From Diphasiastrum complanatum (taxonomy: Eukaryota > Streptophyta > Lycopodiopsida > Lycopodiales > Lycopodiaceae): a stretch of 64,000 bases of DNA. The stretch is from NCBI GenBank assembly GCA_029204225.1, contig CM055115.1, forward strand, positions 8,675,466 through 8,739,465, given 5' to 3'. The translations under genes and the position numbers were made by a program. Below, in pieces: positions 10,163-19,651 of this stretch (position 1 is the first letter of the stretch; each line of letters starts with the position of its first letter). The notes beneath the pieces are model-generated. The model was given only the letters and a program-made list of their open reading frames with translations, was not told the origin of the DNA and did no database searches.

Positions 10163-10435
10163 GTGGCATATGCAGGTACAGAAGCACCACAGTCGATTCA
10201 AGAATCAGATAATGATGCCTTAATGACTAGCCATCAAAGAACATCCAACGACAACTCCTGGTTTCTAAACTCTAGAGCCACACAACACATGACTAGCCAT
10301 ATTGGCTATTTTGAGTCCTATACGCCTTCCAATACCAAACGATATATTCACCTAGGCAACAATAGCACACAGGCTATCAAAGGTGAAGGTACAGTAAGAT
10401 CGAGCTTTGCAAATGATCAATCTAAGCTACTTTGA
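10163..10435 (+). pseudogene. copia-1 protease remnant, left arm
   Basis: The 90-residue frame contains WFLNSRATQHMTSHIGYFESY. Family proteases have Asp-Ser-Gly-Ala at this place. Here the Asp is Asn and the Gly is Arg, so the enzyme would be inactive. The right-arm copy reads NSGAT, which shows the Gly-to-Arg change is specific to this arm while the Asp-to-Asn change is older. Confidence 0.8.
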
Positions 10436-10441
10436 AATGTA

Positions 10442-10856
10442 GTGCATCTACCGAATCTATCTACAAATTCGCTCTTTGTTAGCAGAATTACAGATCTAGG
10501 ACATAAAATAGAATTTGAATCTGATGAGTGTAAAGTAGTTGATAAGGAAGACATGATCCTAGCACTTGGAAAGAGACATGGATACTTGTATAGATTAAGT
10601 CATTGTTGTTCTACCTCTAGTCATGCTCTTAGTACTTCTATTCAAAAAAATAACAGATCACTTTGGCATTATAGACTTTGTCACCTAAATTATTCTTTTG
10701 TACAACAAATGTCTAAACAATCTATTGTTGTTGATCTTGACTATCCAGATAGGAAAGTCAAATTATCTACTTGTCAAGACTGTCTAGTCTGTAAACTGGC
10801 CATGAAACCATTTAGATCAAACCATCAGCATGTTTCTAGTGGATTGCTTGGTGTAC
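10442..10856 (+). pseudogene. copia-1 GAG-pre-integrase remnant, left arm
   Basis: The frame includes LYRLSHCC, LWHYRLCHLNY and CQDCLVCK, giving the His-His-Cys-Cys zinc motif of copia integrases. It reads through the insertion site at 10857 into foreign sequence, ending at 10957. The true continuation is at 16800. Confidence 0.82.
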
Positions 10857-10857
10857 T

Positions 10858-12412
10858 GTTTGTGGGGAAAAAGACCTCTTTTTCAAACTATTTTCGACGA
10901 AAAATCGTCGCCGTTCGCTATTACGTTGACGCAGAACTGCCTAAAAATGACGCATAAATGGCCCTTAATGGCCGGTTGCACTGCTATTAAAATACTATTC
11001 ATTTGTTAATTTACGTTGTATGAAAATGTCATTTATGCAGCCTATGCCCCTAGTTTTCGGGTTTGTCGGGACTAGGAGGTGCCAAGTATTTTCGTAGTAC
11101 TAGTTATTAAAAACTTGGCCGTGAGCCCATAAAAACTGAAATCATAAATAGGACCCAACTTGACTTTGAAATTGCAAGTTGAGGCCAAGCTAGGTGCTAA
11201 AAACGGAATTTGGGCCAGTGCCCTATTTTTAGAGTCAGTTTTTGAAAAGTCATAAGGAGGTGTCCCATTTCTTGAAGGGGTGCACCTCCAGCCCATTGAG
11301 CCCCTACGTATAGGGAGGCGTGTGGGACAACATACCATTGTTCATTGTCATCTTCTTGGAGAGAGAGAGAGAGAAGCTTGGAGAGAAAGGGAAGGAGTAG
11401 AAGTTGTTGTGCTTGGTGCCTCCCATCTCTTCCACTTCCTATTTGTGCTCAATCCACAGAGACAAGGAGGAGGAAAGGAGAAGAGGCTGATCTGCCTGGT
11501 GCCTTCCACTCTAATTTCTTTGTTGGATCTTTACACTAAATTCTGTTCATTTTCATTGATATTGATAAGTTTTCCAGCCTTTAGCATTGTGCTACCATTG
11601 TTTGTGGATTTGTGAATTGTTTTTTCTGCCATCTCTAACATTTGGTTGCAGATCTTGGAAGGGTGTAGATTGCACTGGGATTAATCTTGTAGATTGTTGT
11701 CATTAATCTTGTGTCTGTAGAGCTTGCAATTGTGGAAAGCTTTGTTGTTACATTCACAAGGTTCTGTGACTTATTTAAAGATTGTTTGTTATCCAAGAAG
11801 GCAGTCATTGCCTTGTTTATTGCTGATCACTAAGGCTTTCAAAGCTTTGTCAGTAGTTTTGAGGGAAGCCCAATGAACAGAGCCTATTCATTGCTAGTTT
11901 TCTGAGAAGTTATTGATTTGTTTGGGATCCAATACCCCGTGGGCTTGTCAAAAAGCAGAGTACATATCTCTAGTTTTGCTTGAGGCCATTTTTCTGCCTG
12001 TCAAAATCATTGGATATTTCCCTATCTTGTTTACCCTTAAGAAAAAAAGAACACACAGGCATAGAGCCCTGAGGGCCTGAATGTTTGAAAGAGCTCTGCT
12101 TGTTAATGCCTCTAGAAGCCAACTGTGTGCAGTTTCTTTTCAAGGAATGAAGAATCTAGTTACTTGAAACCCATCATTCTTCTGGAATCTATCTTGCAGT
12201 CTATAGATGTACTTCTTTCCTTCCTGCCAATGGTGAATGCATTCAATGCATTGCTTTCATGTGCCTTTTGAAGATGGCCTACATATTGTGAGAGTATCAG
12301 TCTTTGAAGACAACGATGTGTTACTGAGCCACTTTCTGCTCTTCCATCTCTTCATCGTTGCCCTGCTGTGGCTGGTTCCTTCTCCTTGTCTATGTCGTGG
12401 CTCGTTAGATAG
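10858..12412. other. Left portion of the composite insertion, no recognised gene
   Basis: About 1.55 kb, present inverted at 38450-39989. Several short frames occur on both strands (for example 11280-11615 plus and 11072-11338 minus), but none resembles a known family and their reading is not protected between the arms. The GAGAGAGAG stretch at 11361-11373 and the preceding block resemble an LTR or promoter region, but this is only an impression. Confidence 0.4.
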
Positions 12413-13591
12413 TGTAGCGCAGGCATCCCAAAGGGAGCCGGGAACCACGACTTAGCTTCCCAGCCTTCAACTCTTGCCATCCAAACCCACTTGACATACA
12501 AGCAGCCAACACGCCAACAACGATCAGACTTAACCAACTTGAAGTTCCGAAAACCAACATTGAGATCCAACCTGGCGCCATGCCAGATCGAGGGTCCCGA
12601 TGTGGGTGACTTCCCTCCAAGCAAGCCGCCCGACATACATCAAACTTAACCAACTCGAAGCTTCGTTACAAACGAGTAACATCCAATCCAAGCAAGCGGT
12701 CTGACTTACATCAGACTTAACCAACTGAAAGCTTTGTCACGAGTGTTGGAAGCCAACCTGGCGCCACGCCAGACTGGACAGCCATTAACAGGTAACTTCC
12801 ACCCAAGCAAGCCATCCAACTTAGCCGATAGGTTAGATCCCGTTCCCCAAGAGCTTAACCCATTCACGTTCATGCAAGGAACACTCAGAACCACAAGCCC
12901 CGATGGATATGGAGACAACCAATTCCTGGACCAAATGGTCCCGACAGCATACCGCTGGCACCACGGACCAAATGGTCCCGACGGCATACCGTCGGCGTCC
13001 CGAGATATGACCCTCAGCTATGTGCCAACGTAAAAATTTTGAAGGTAATCAAAGTCAGTTTGAGAAAAATCCCACTTTATTGATAAATCTGAGAAGGTTA
13101 CATTTCAAGTGTGTGACCAACCCTAGTCTTCGGGGAGCTGGCATGCCAAGGCGAGTGCCAGGACAACATTCTAGCAAGGGAGGCTGAGACTTGCTTGGAG
13201 CTCGTCCTGAGTCGCAACCCGCACTCCCCTATAGTATTGATGGGATTTGGCACGCCCCCTCATACCAAGCACTCTACCCAGGTTGGCAAAGCACATTTTT
13301 CTCTCTCTAGAGAGTCTTTTTCTCTCTCTATATTTTATTGATCCCCAGGCTTCCTTTAATCATGCCTAGATCGTGTGAGGTGATTGCACATCGATCTGAG
13401 CTCTCTGGACTTCGCTAGAACTGATCAAAGATTTTCAGCCATAGGAACTTGGCGCCGGCTGGATTTTGGTCACAGTGGCGCTGGGAGCGGTGCCGACGCG
13501 CGCCGGGAGCAGTAGGGGAGCTGCTGGTGCCGGGGACAATGCTGGCGCCAGTGGCGCCGGAAGTAAAGCTTGTAAAGGTAGCTTTACAACA
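12413..13591 (-). repeat. 3' LTR of the non-autonomous element, left arm
   Basis: 1,179 bp. On the minus strand it begins TGTTGTAAAGCTACC and ends CCTGCGCTACA. The first 150 bases hold several GGCGCC palindromes. Short frames in this LTR are shared by all four LTR copies only because the DNA is repeated. Confidence 0.92.
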
Positions 13592-13605
13592 TCCACCCCA
13601 CCTTT
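13592..13605 (-). other. Polypurine tract of the non-autonomous element
   Basis: On the minus strand AAAGGTGGGGTGGA lies directly before the 3' LTR, where plus-strand DNA synthesis would be primed. Confidence 0.75.
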
Positions 13606-13819
13606 ATAAAATCTGATGTCCTCATCAGATGTCAAATTAAAGTAAAGGTGTCTCCCAAATAAAAAATAACTATACATCTAAGCTACTTGGCACAGTACTC
13701 AATTTACTGGCCACTTTTTATTAACATTGAAGCTGGCACACCACAAGTTGGAGGCTTAGATCTTTGTACTGAAAAATTACATAACTTAAAATATCTTTTT
13801 GTCTGAGAAAACACACCCC

Positions 13820-14500
13820 TCCAACTATCCGTGCTTTCACATTAAGCAACACATTGCCTCAGTCACACCCCACCACTTTTTGGTTGATAGCCCTTATAGC
13901 TAAACGATCGGCAGCATACCCCCCAATCGTGGACGCACCCGTGCTTTCACCGTTAGGCATCACATTTCCTCAGTAACGTCCCCACCAAATTTGGTCGATA
14001 GCCCTTCTAGCTAAACGACGGCAGCTATCCTTGAATATACCACCCCCGTGGACGCACCCGTGCTTTCACCGTTAGGCAACACATTGCCTCAGTAACGCCC
14101 CCACCAAATCTAGTTGATAGCCCTTATAGCTAAACGATCGGCAGCATACCACCCAAATCGTGGATGCACCCGTGCTTTCACCGTTAGGCAGCACATTGCC
14201 TCAGTAACGCCCCCACCAAATTTGGTCGATAGCCCTTATAGCTAAAAGAAGGGTGGCTATCGAAAATATGTCACCTCGCACCCCACAAGGCACAGACCGT
14301 GCTTACACCAACCTAATGGCAGCACATTGCCTCATTTGTCCTACGTGCAGACGGCGCCAGGCCCGAACCGCGGAAACTGACCGTGCTTACACCTCAAGGG
14401 TAGCACCTTGACTCATCAAGCCCCCGTTCTGCCGACCACCCCGACTGTGGACGCACCTGTGCTTACACTGTGGGCAGCACCTTGCACAACAGTTGTCTTG
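13820..14500. repeat. Tandem repeat of about 110-120 bp inside the non-autonomous element
   Basis: Units begin around 13828, 13938, 14057 and 14168, with more degenerate units near 14299, 14388 and 14455. Each has CCGTGCTTTCACCGTTAGGC, then CACATTGCCTCAGTAACGCC, then CCACCAAATTTGGTCGATAGCCC. The right-arm element holds fewer units here, so the array expanded in the left arm or contracted in the right after the arms separated. Confidence 0.85.
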
Positions 14501-14556
14501 ATGAACCCCAAACAGTGGCCATTTCCTTGAGATCCACATAGTTGACCGACCAGTCG

Positions 14557-14568
14557 GCTCTGATACCA
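14557..14568 (-). other. Primer-binding site (initiator tRNA-Met), minus strand
   Basis: Read on the minus strand it is TGGTATCAGAGC, two bases after the end of the 5' LTR. This fixes the orientation of the element as minus. Confidence 0.92.
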
Positions 14569-14570
14569 CA

Positions 14571-15792
14571 TGTAGCGCAGGCATCCCAAAGGGATCCGGG
14601 AACCACGACTTAGCTTCCTAGCCTTCAACTCTTGCCATCCAAACCCACTTGACATACAAGCAGCCAACTCGCCAACAACGATTAGACTTAACCAACTTGA
14701 AGTTCCGAAAACCAACATTGAGATCCAACCTGGCGCCATGCCAGATCGGGGGTCCCGATGTGGGTGACTTCCCTCCAAGCAAGCCGCCCGACATACATCA
14801 AACTTAACCAACTCGAAGCTTTGTTACAAACGAGTAACATCCATTCCAAGCAAGCGGTCTGACTTACATCAGACTTAACCAATTGAAAGCTTCGTCACGA
14901 GTGCTGGAAGCCAACTTGGCGCCACGCCAGACTGGACAGGCATAAACAGGTTACTTCCACCCAAGCAAGCCATCAAACTTAGCCAACAGGTTAGAGCCCG
15001 TTCCCCAAGAGCTTAACCCATTCGCATTCATGCAAGGAACACTCAGAACCACAAGCCATGACAGATATGGAGACAACCAGTTCCTGGACCAAATGATCCC
15101 GACAGCATACCGCTAGCGCCACGGACCGAATGGTCCCGACGGCATACCGCTAGCGTCTCGGGATACGACCCTCAGCTATGTGCCAACTTAAAAATTATGA
15201 AGCGGCCTTACAACTGGCGCTTTTACCGAACACTGAAACCCAGAAGGTAATCAGAGTCAGTTTGATGAAAATCCTACTTTATTGATAAATCTAAGAAGGT
15301 TACATTTCAAGTGTGTGACCGACCCGTCTCCGGGGAGCGGGCATGCCAAGGCGAGTGCCAGGACAACATTCCAGCAAGGGAGGCTGAGACTTGGTTGGAG
15401 CTCGCCCTGAGTCGCAACCCGCATTCCCCTATAGTATTGGTGGTATTCGGCACCCCCTCTCATACCAAGCACTCTACCCAGGCTGGTAAAGCACGTTTCT
15501 CTCTCTAGAAAGTCATTTTCTCTCTCTAGATTTTATTGATCTCCAGGATTCCTTCAATCATGCCTAGATCATGTGAGGTGATTGCACATCGATCTGAGCT
15601 CTTTGGACTTCGCTAGAACCGATCAAAGATTTTCAGCCATAGGAATTTGGCGTCGGTTGGATTCTGGTCACAGTGGCGCTGGGAGCGGCGCCAGCACCAT
15701 TGGCACCGGGAGCAGCAGCAGCAGCTGGCGCCAGGGACGATGCTAGCGCCAGTGGCGCCGGAACTAAAGCTTGTAAAGGTAGCTTTACAACA
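14571..15792 (-). repeat. 5' LTR of the non-autonomous element, left arm
   Basis: 1,222 bp, homologous over its full length to 12413-13591. A difference of about 40 bp includes a segment missing from the other LTR near the TTTACCGAACACTG stretch (15218-15236). Divergence between the two LTRs would date the insertion. Confidence 0.92.
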
Positions 15793-16799
15793 GATAGCTG
15801 TGATGTAGCTCCTCACCCTGCCCATTTCCCATCTGTGAAGGAGAGGCCATCACTGTGCTCATCCCTCAGCCTATTCCCGCTCCCTCCTCCGATCTGCCTG
15901 CATGCCATCAGATTCGTTTCTTTCCCTCTTGCGACCTCCCTCACCTAACCGCAACCCTGCTCCAGCAGACCTTCTTCTCCTCTTGTTGCCTGGCTGCGTG
16001 GTTTCCTTGCTTGTCTGGCTCGCTCTCCCTCTGGCCACGTTAACCTGCCTGGCCGCGTGGTTTCCCTGCTGTCGTGATCCTGCCTGCGGTTCCTAACCTA
16101 CCTAGCCCTGCTTATACTTCATCGCTGTCGTGGTTGCTACGGCTCCTAATTCCTATAACCAAGAATCAATGCCTCTGAGGTATAAGAAGTGTATTGTGGA
16201 GGGAACCCAGGTTCAAATGCCAACTATTGTTATTTGTGATTATAGCATTGGAGACTTGAAAGCCTAACTTCTGTTATTGAGATGGACCGACCTTCTACTA
16301 TGAGACTCATTTGTAGTGTGAGAATGTTTGACTGTTTCGTCTAGTCAAGCCAAACCTAAAGTCTTGCACTCCCTTGAAGATGTTTATGTATGGGTTTGGT
16401 GTTTAGGTCACTAATATCCAAGAAAAGCTATTCATCCAAGTGTTATATTTATGAACCATGGACACAAATTTGCTCATATGCTATTTAAGCATCTGTCAAT
16501 CTGTATAGCCTTTGAATGTGAGTGCCCTAGCAAGTGATATACTCCTCATCACGTATTGTTGTCCGACTCTTGAGCCTATGAGCCCATTACAATGGCTATT
16601 CATCTTTTTGTTGAGCAATGCTGAATCTCTAAGCAAATGAAGAATAGAGTTGTGCTCTTCTAAACCATTCTTAGACTCTTGCTCATAAGTCGACTCCATA
16701 ACCCAATGGAGCTTGAGCTATAATTGTGGTATAGAACGACTTCCGTTAGCAATTTCCTTAGATTGGCAGTCTATTTGGGGGTCGTTTTATAATCTTTCA
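15793..16799. other. Right portion of the composite insertion, no recognised gene
   Basis: About 1 kb, present inverted at 33383-34398. A pyrimidine-rich stretch (15840-16100) contains two similar copies of a TGGCTGCGTGGTTTCC motif. No family is recognised, and the frames at 15673-16096 are low-complexity translations. Confidence 0.4.
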
Positions 16800-18390
16800 T
16801 GTACTTTATCAAGAAGAAGTCAAAAGCTTTCAATTGTTTCAGAATCTTCAAGGAGCATGCAAAGAAAAAAATTGGCAGACAAATCAAAGCCCTGAGGTCC
16901 AATAATGGTGGAGAGTACATCTCTACTAAATTCAAGGAGTATTCCTAGAGCCAAGGCATTGAACAACAATTTATCACTCCTTATTTGCCTCAATCTAATG
17001 GCTTAGCCGAGAGGAAGAATCGTACCCTGGTCGAGGCAGCCAAATGATGCTGACACATGAATCTTTGTCGAAGAGCTTCTGGGTTGAAGCTCTCCCCACT
17101 ACAGCCGATGTTCAAAACAAATGTTCGACTAAGGCCCTCGTAGGCAAAACACCACATGAGGTTTGGACAGGTTCTAAGGCTTCAATGAAGAACCTTCGAG
17201 TGTTCGGATGCATCACCTATGCGCAGATCCCAAAGGACACGAGGAAGAAATTCAACTTCCAAGGTCTCAAGACCATCCTTATTGGATACACTTCATCTGA
17301 CCAAGCTATACGATTTTATTCAGTAGGGATACAGTCTTTATCGAGGATCAGTTTGACGATTTCAAAGGCAAATGCAAAGTTCCATACAAACCTTTGATGC
17401 CTCTGTCTCCGATACGACAATTCGAGTCTCGGGCTCAAGTGTGCCTATAGTCGATGGACTACCCGACAATGAGTCAGACGAAGAAGTTGTTGTTACTCAG
17501 CAACAACAAATCCAAGGATTGGCAGCCAACGGCACCTCCTCCAAGAAGATCAAACTGAGTGCGCACACAGCCCACAGAGTACATTCCTGAGTTTTGGCAT
17601 GTCTTTTAATACATGAGCCGACTACCGTCGAAGAGGCACTTAGACAACCAGACTTTAATGTTTGGAGAGAAGCGATGAACATAGAATATTCCTCTCTGAT
17701 CAAGAACCAGACATGGTCACTAGTCGAAGCTCCCTCTGGCAACAATCTTATCGATTGCAAATGGGTCTTTAACATCAAGTACAATGCCAATGGAGCTATG
17801 ATCGAAGGAAGGCTCGACTAGTAGCACGAGCATTCGCTCAGATCCCCAACATTGACTAAAATGAGACTTTCAGTCTAGTAGTCAAGCATTCATTGATACG
17901 AGCCCTCCTATCATATGTTGCAGCAGCCGACCTTGAAGTACATCAACTCGATGTATAGACAGCTTATTTGAACATAATCATCGAAAAAGACATCTACATG
18001 CTCCAGCTTGAAGGATACGTTCACGAAGGTATGAAGCATCATGTCTACAAGCTCCACAAAGCACTTTATGGCTGATTCTAATGTCTACTTCAAGTTAATG
18101 CAATAATCTTTTATAATTATCACCTCGTATGTCGATGATACGTTGCTTTTCAACAATAGTACCAATCTGGTGAAGGATGCTAAAAAGATGCTGTCTTCCG
18201 AACTTGACAGGACCGATTTGGGCAAAGCTCACTTCTGTTTGGGCATTCAACACAGCGAGAAGGCTGATCTTTATCACTCAGCAACGGTATCTTCACAATA
18301 CCCTTATCAGATACAATTTGATCAATTGTAAACTAGCTCACTCACCAATGGATTCAGGCTTGCGATTATCGAAGGGCCAATGCCAAGAAG
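16800..18390 (+). pseudogene. copia-1 integrase C-terminal part and reverse transcriptase remnants, left arm
   Basis: After the insertion, the integrase continues with FIKKKSKAFNCF, then LRSNNGGEY (second catalytic Asp changed to Asn), a stop, then PQSNGLAERKN with the catalytic Glu, and KTPHEVWTGSKASMKNLRVFGC (17140-17210). From 17594 the RT N-terminal part reads EAMNIEYSSLIKNQTWSLVE and CKWVFNIKY. A YVDD box is at 18128-18139, followed by LGKAHFCLGIQ. Numerous stops and frame changes separate these. RNase H is missing. Confidence 0.85.
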
Positions 18391-18506
18391 TGGTTATGGA
18401 AGTTAAGACGGTTATTTCATATTTAGAACATCTACGAGGGAGCATTTGTTCTCGCATATTTCTTTGAAATGGAATGAAGTGAAGTTAGTGAGTTAGTCTA
18501 TTCTCA
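18391..18506 (+). repeat. copia-1 3' LTR, copy B
   Basis: 116 bp, matching 9178-9302 with a deletion of about 10 bp around the CTATATAAAG segment. The same deletion is in the right-arm 3' LTR (31686-31801), but not in copies A and G. This groups the two arms as the closest relatives. Confidence 0.65.
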
Positions 18507-19268
18507 TTTTATTGATGTGAATGATTTACTCTCTCTATGCTATTTTCAAGATTATACTTATGAAGTTTTGCTCATATAGTAGAATCTCATTATTCTTATT
18601 TAAGTGATCATTATTCAATGCAATGAATGCTTGTCTGATGCGAGGGGAAGTAATGCTTGTTACCATAATTAGAATACAGTGACAAGTCTGAAATCGTAGT
18701 ACATACATAAACGATGAATGGCATGTAGTTCCAACTTCTATAATTCCATTATCCAAATTTCATAAAAGCAAATCACAAATTGTTATAACGTCTATCAGTC
18801 TGCAACGTGTAAACAACCTAAAAGTGAAATCCTAAATTCTTCATAGTAAAGCCTGAGGAGATAGGGCTGAATCATGATACCTAAAGGCCAACTAGTGATG
18901 TCTAGCATAGCCTCCTCCTAGTCACCCATGATGTAGTGTAGGCTCTAGCTGAAGACCCTCATCCTCACCTTGTTGACATATTTGCTTTTCTTTGAAAGAC
19001 AAATAGCACTTTGGCATGCGGTGCAACTTGAAAATGCGATGCATAGTCCGACATATCTAAATAAATAACGAGTACCGAGGTTAACCATAGCATTCTATTA
19101 CCTAGTCATATTCTAGGCAACTCCCTTGGATCACTTTTTTGGGTTGGTATCCAAAGTGTTTTTTGGTCCCAAGTTTTAGCCCTCTTAGGGGTCCAATATG
19201 CATTTAGTCACGTTCTAGGGTACTACATATTATGTAACGACTAGGGTTTTGAAGGTGTCCAAATAGCA

Positions 19269-19276
19269 TATAAATA
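19269..19276 (+). promoter_or_regulatory. TATA box of BPS1-like gene B
   Basis: TATAAATA, identical in position relative to the start codon in copies A (1137-1144), C (30934-30941) and D (60798-60805). Confidence 0.65.
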
Positions 19277-19306
19277 GAGATCCATAGAGACAACACCACA
19301 CACTTG

Positions 19307-19309
<3 letters not shown>

Positions 19310-19342
<33 letters not shown>
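19310..19342. repeat. (GA)n microsatellite in the 5' leader of gene B
   Basis: A pure GA run followed by GCGAGCGAGCGAG. Its length varies between gene copies. Confidence 0.92.
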
Positions 19343-19346
<4 letters not shown>

Positions 19347-19651
19347 AGCGAGCGAGAGTGAGAGCGCGAACGATTTGCCAAGAACAGCCTTACTTGAATG
19401 CAGACGTGTTGAATGTAAGAGACAGAGGGCGGAACTCAATAAATTCCTTCGAACCTCTGAGTCAGTGATAATCCGTAGCTGGGTTCGTCGAAAATCTCAA
19501 GGCGAATTTTACTTCATAATTTTTTTTTCTTGACAACGTTCTCAAGCTATTTCAGAAGGTACAGCGGTAGGCAGGTAGCCTTACCTTGATTTCTGCAAAA
19601 TACACAGACGGCAAAGGTTGCTTCCTTAACTCTGCCTAAAGAAACAACGCC

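Larger units (their letters stand above)
12413..15792 (-). mobile_element. Non-autonomous LTR retrotransposon (TRIM/LARD-like), complete, left arm
   Basis: Both LTRs are present (12413-13591 and 14571-15792), each TG...CA on the minus strand. The element is flanked by a perfect 5-bp duplication GATAG (12408-12412 and 15793-15797). The primer-binding site lies two bases inside the 5' LTR at 14557-14568, and a purine tract abuts the 3' LTR at 13592-13605. The internal region is under 1 kb and encodes no retroviral protein. With LTRs near 1.2 kb it is longer than a classic TRIM, so a small LARD is the better label. It must be moved in trans. The sister at 34399-38449 has the same duplication, so insertion came before the inverted duplication. 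Confidence 0.93.
10857..16799. mobile_element. Composite insertion in copia-1 integrase, flanked by TGTAC (left arm)
   Basis: The inserted segment starts TGTTTGTGGGG and ends AATCTTTCA. The five bases TGTAC occur at both sides (10852-10856 and 16800-16804), and copia-1 integrase is continuous when it is removed. TG...CA ends and a 5-bp duplication are typical of LTR retrotransposons, yet the two ends are not similar to each other, so no LTR pair is visible. Leaving out the nested LTR element (12413-15792), the host insertion is about 2.56 kb. It has no recognised protein. Its left part contains a promoter-like region with a (GA)n stretch (11361-11373). The same insertion with the same duplication is at 33383-39989. 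Confidence 0.75.
9178..18506 (+). mobile_element. copia-1, copy B (left arm), interrupted by a composite insertion
   Basis: The 5' LTR is 9178-9302 and the 3' LTR 18391-18506 (116 bp, lacking part of the TATATAAAG segment). Gag is 9425-9901, protease 10163-10435, and GAG-pre-integrase 10442-10856. The integrase resumes at 16800-17400, and RT remnants lie at 17594-18330. The region between 10857 and 16799 is a later insertion flanked by TGTAC. RNase H is absent because the sequence passes from RT (LGIQHS) almost directly to the LTR. The same deletion is seen in the other copies with this end, so it predates their duplication. No canonical primer-binding site follows the 5' LTR. Confidence 0.88.
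18507..19651 (+). promoter_or_regulatory. Promoter and leader region of the intact BPS1-like gene B
   Basis: A block conserved in all four full-length-flank copies. TATAAATA at 19269-19276 is followed about 35 bases later by a (GA)n tract and then a leader of about 300 bases. The upstream limit is the copia-1 LTR, so the retrotransposon sits about 760 bases upstream of the TATA box in every copy. No open frame in this block is conserved as protein. Confidence 0.6.

Noticed and set aside
11280-11615. 111-residue frame present in both arms
   Set aside because: The arms are DNA duplicates, so shared frames carry no evidence of selection, and the sequence has no recognisable domain.
12706-13033. 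Overlapping frames in the LTRs of the non-autonomous element
   Set aside because: They recur in the other LTRs only as DNA repeats, on both strands and with different lengths. No family is recognised.
10857-16799. Ordinary LTR retrotransposon with a pair of LTRs
   Set aside because: The first and last several hundred bases do not resemble each other, so the normal definition is not met despite the TG...CA ends and 5-bp duplication.
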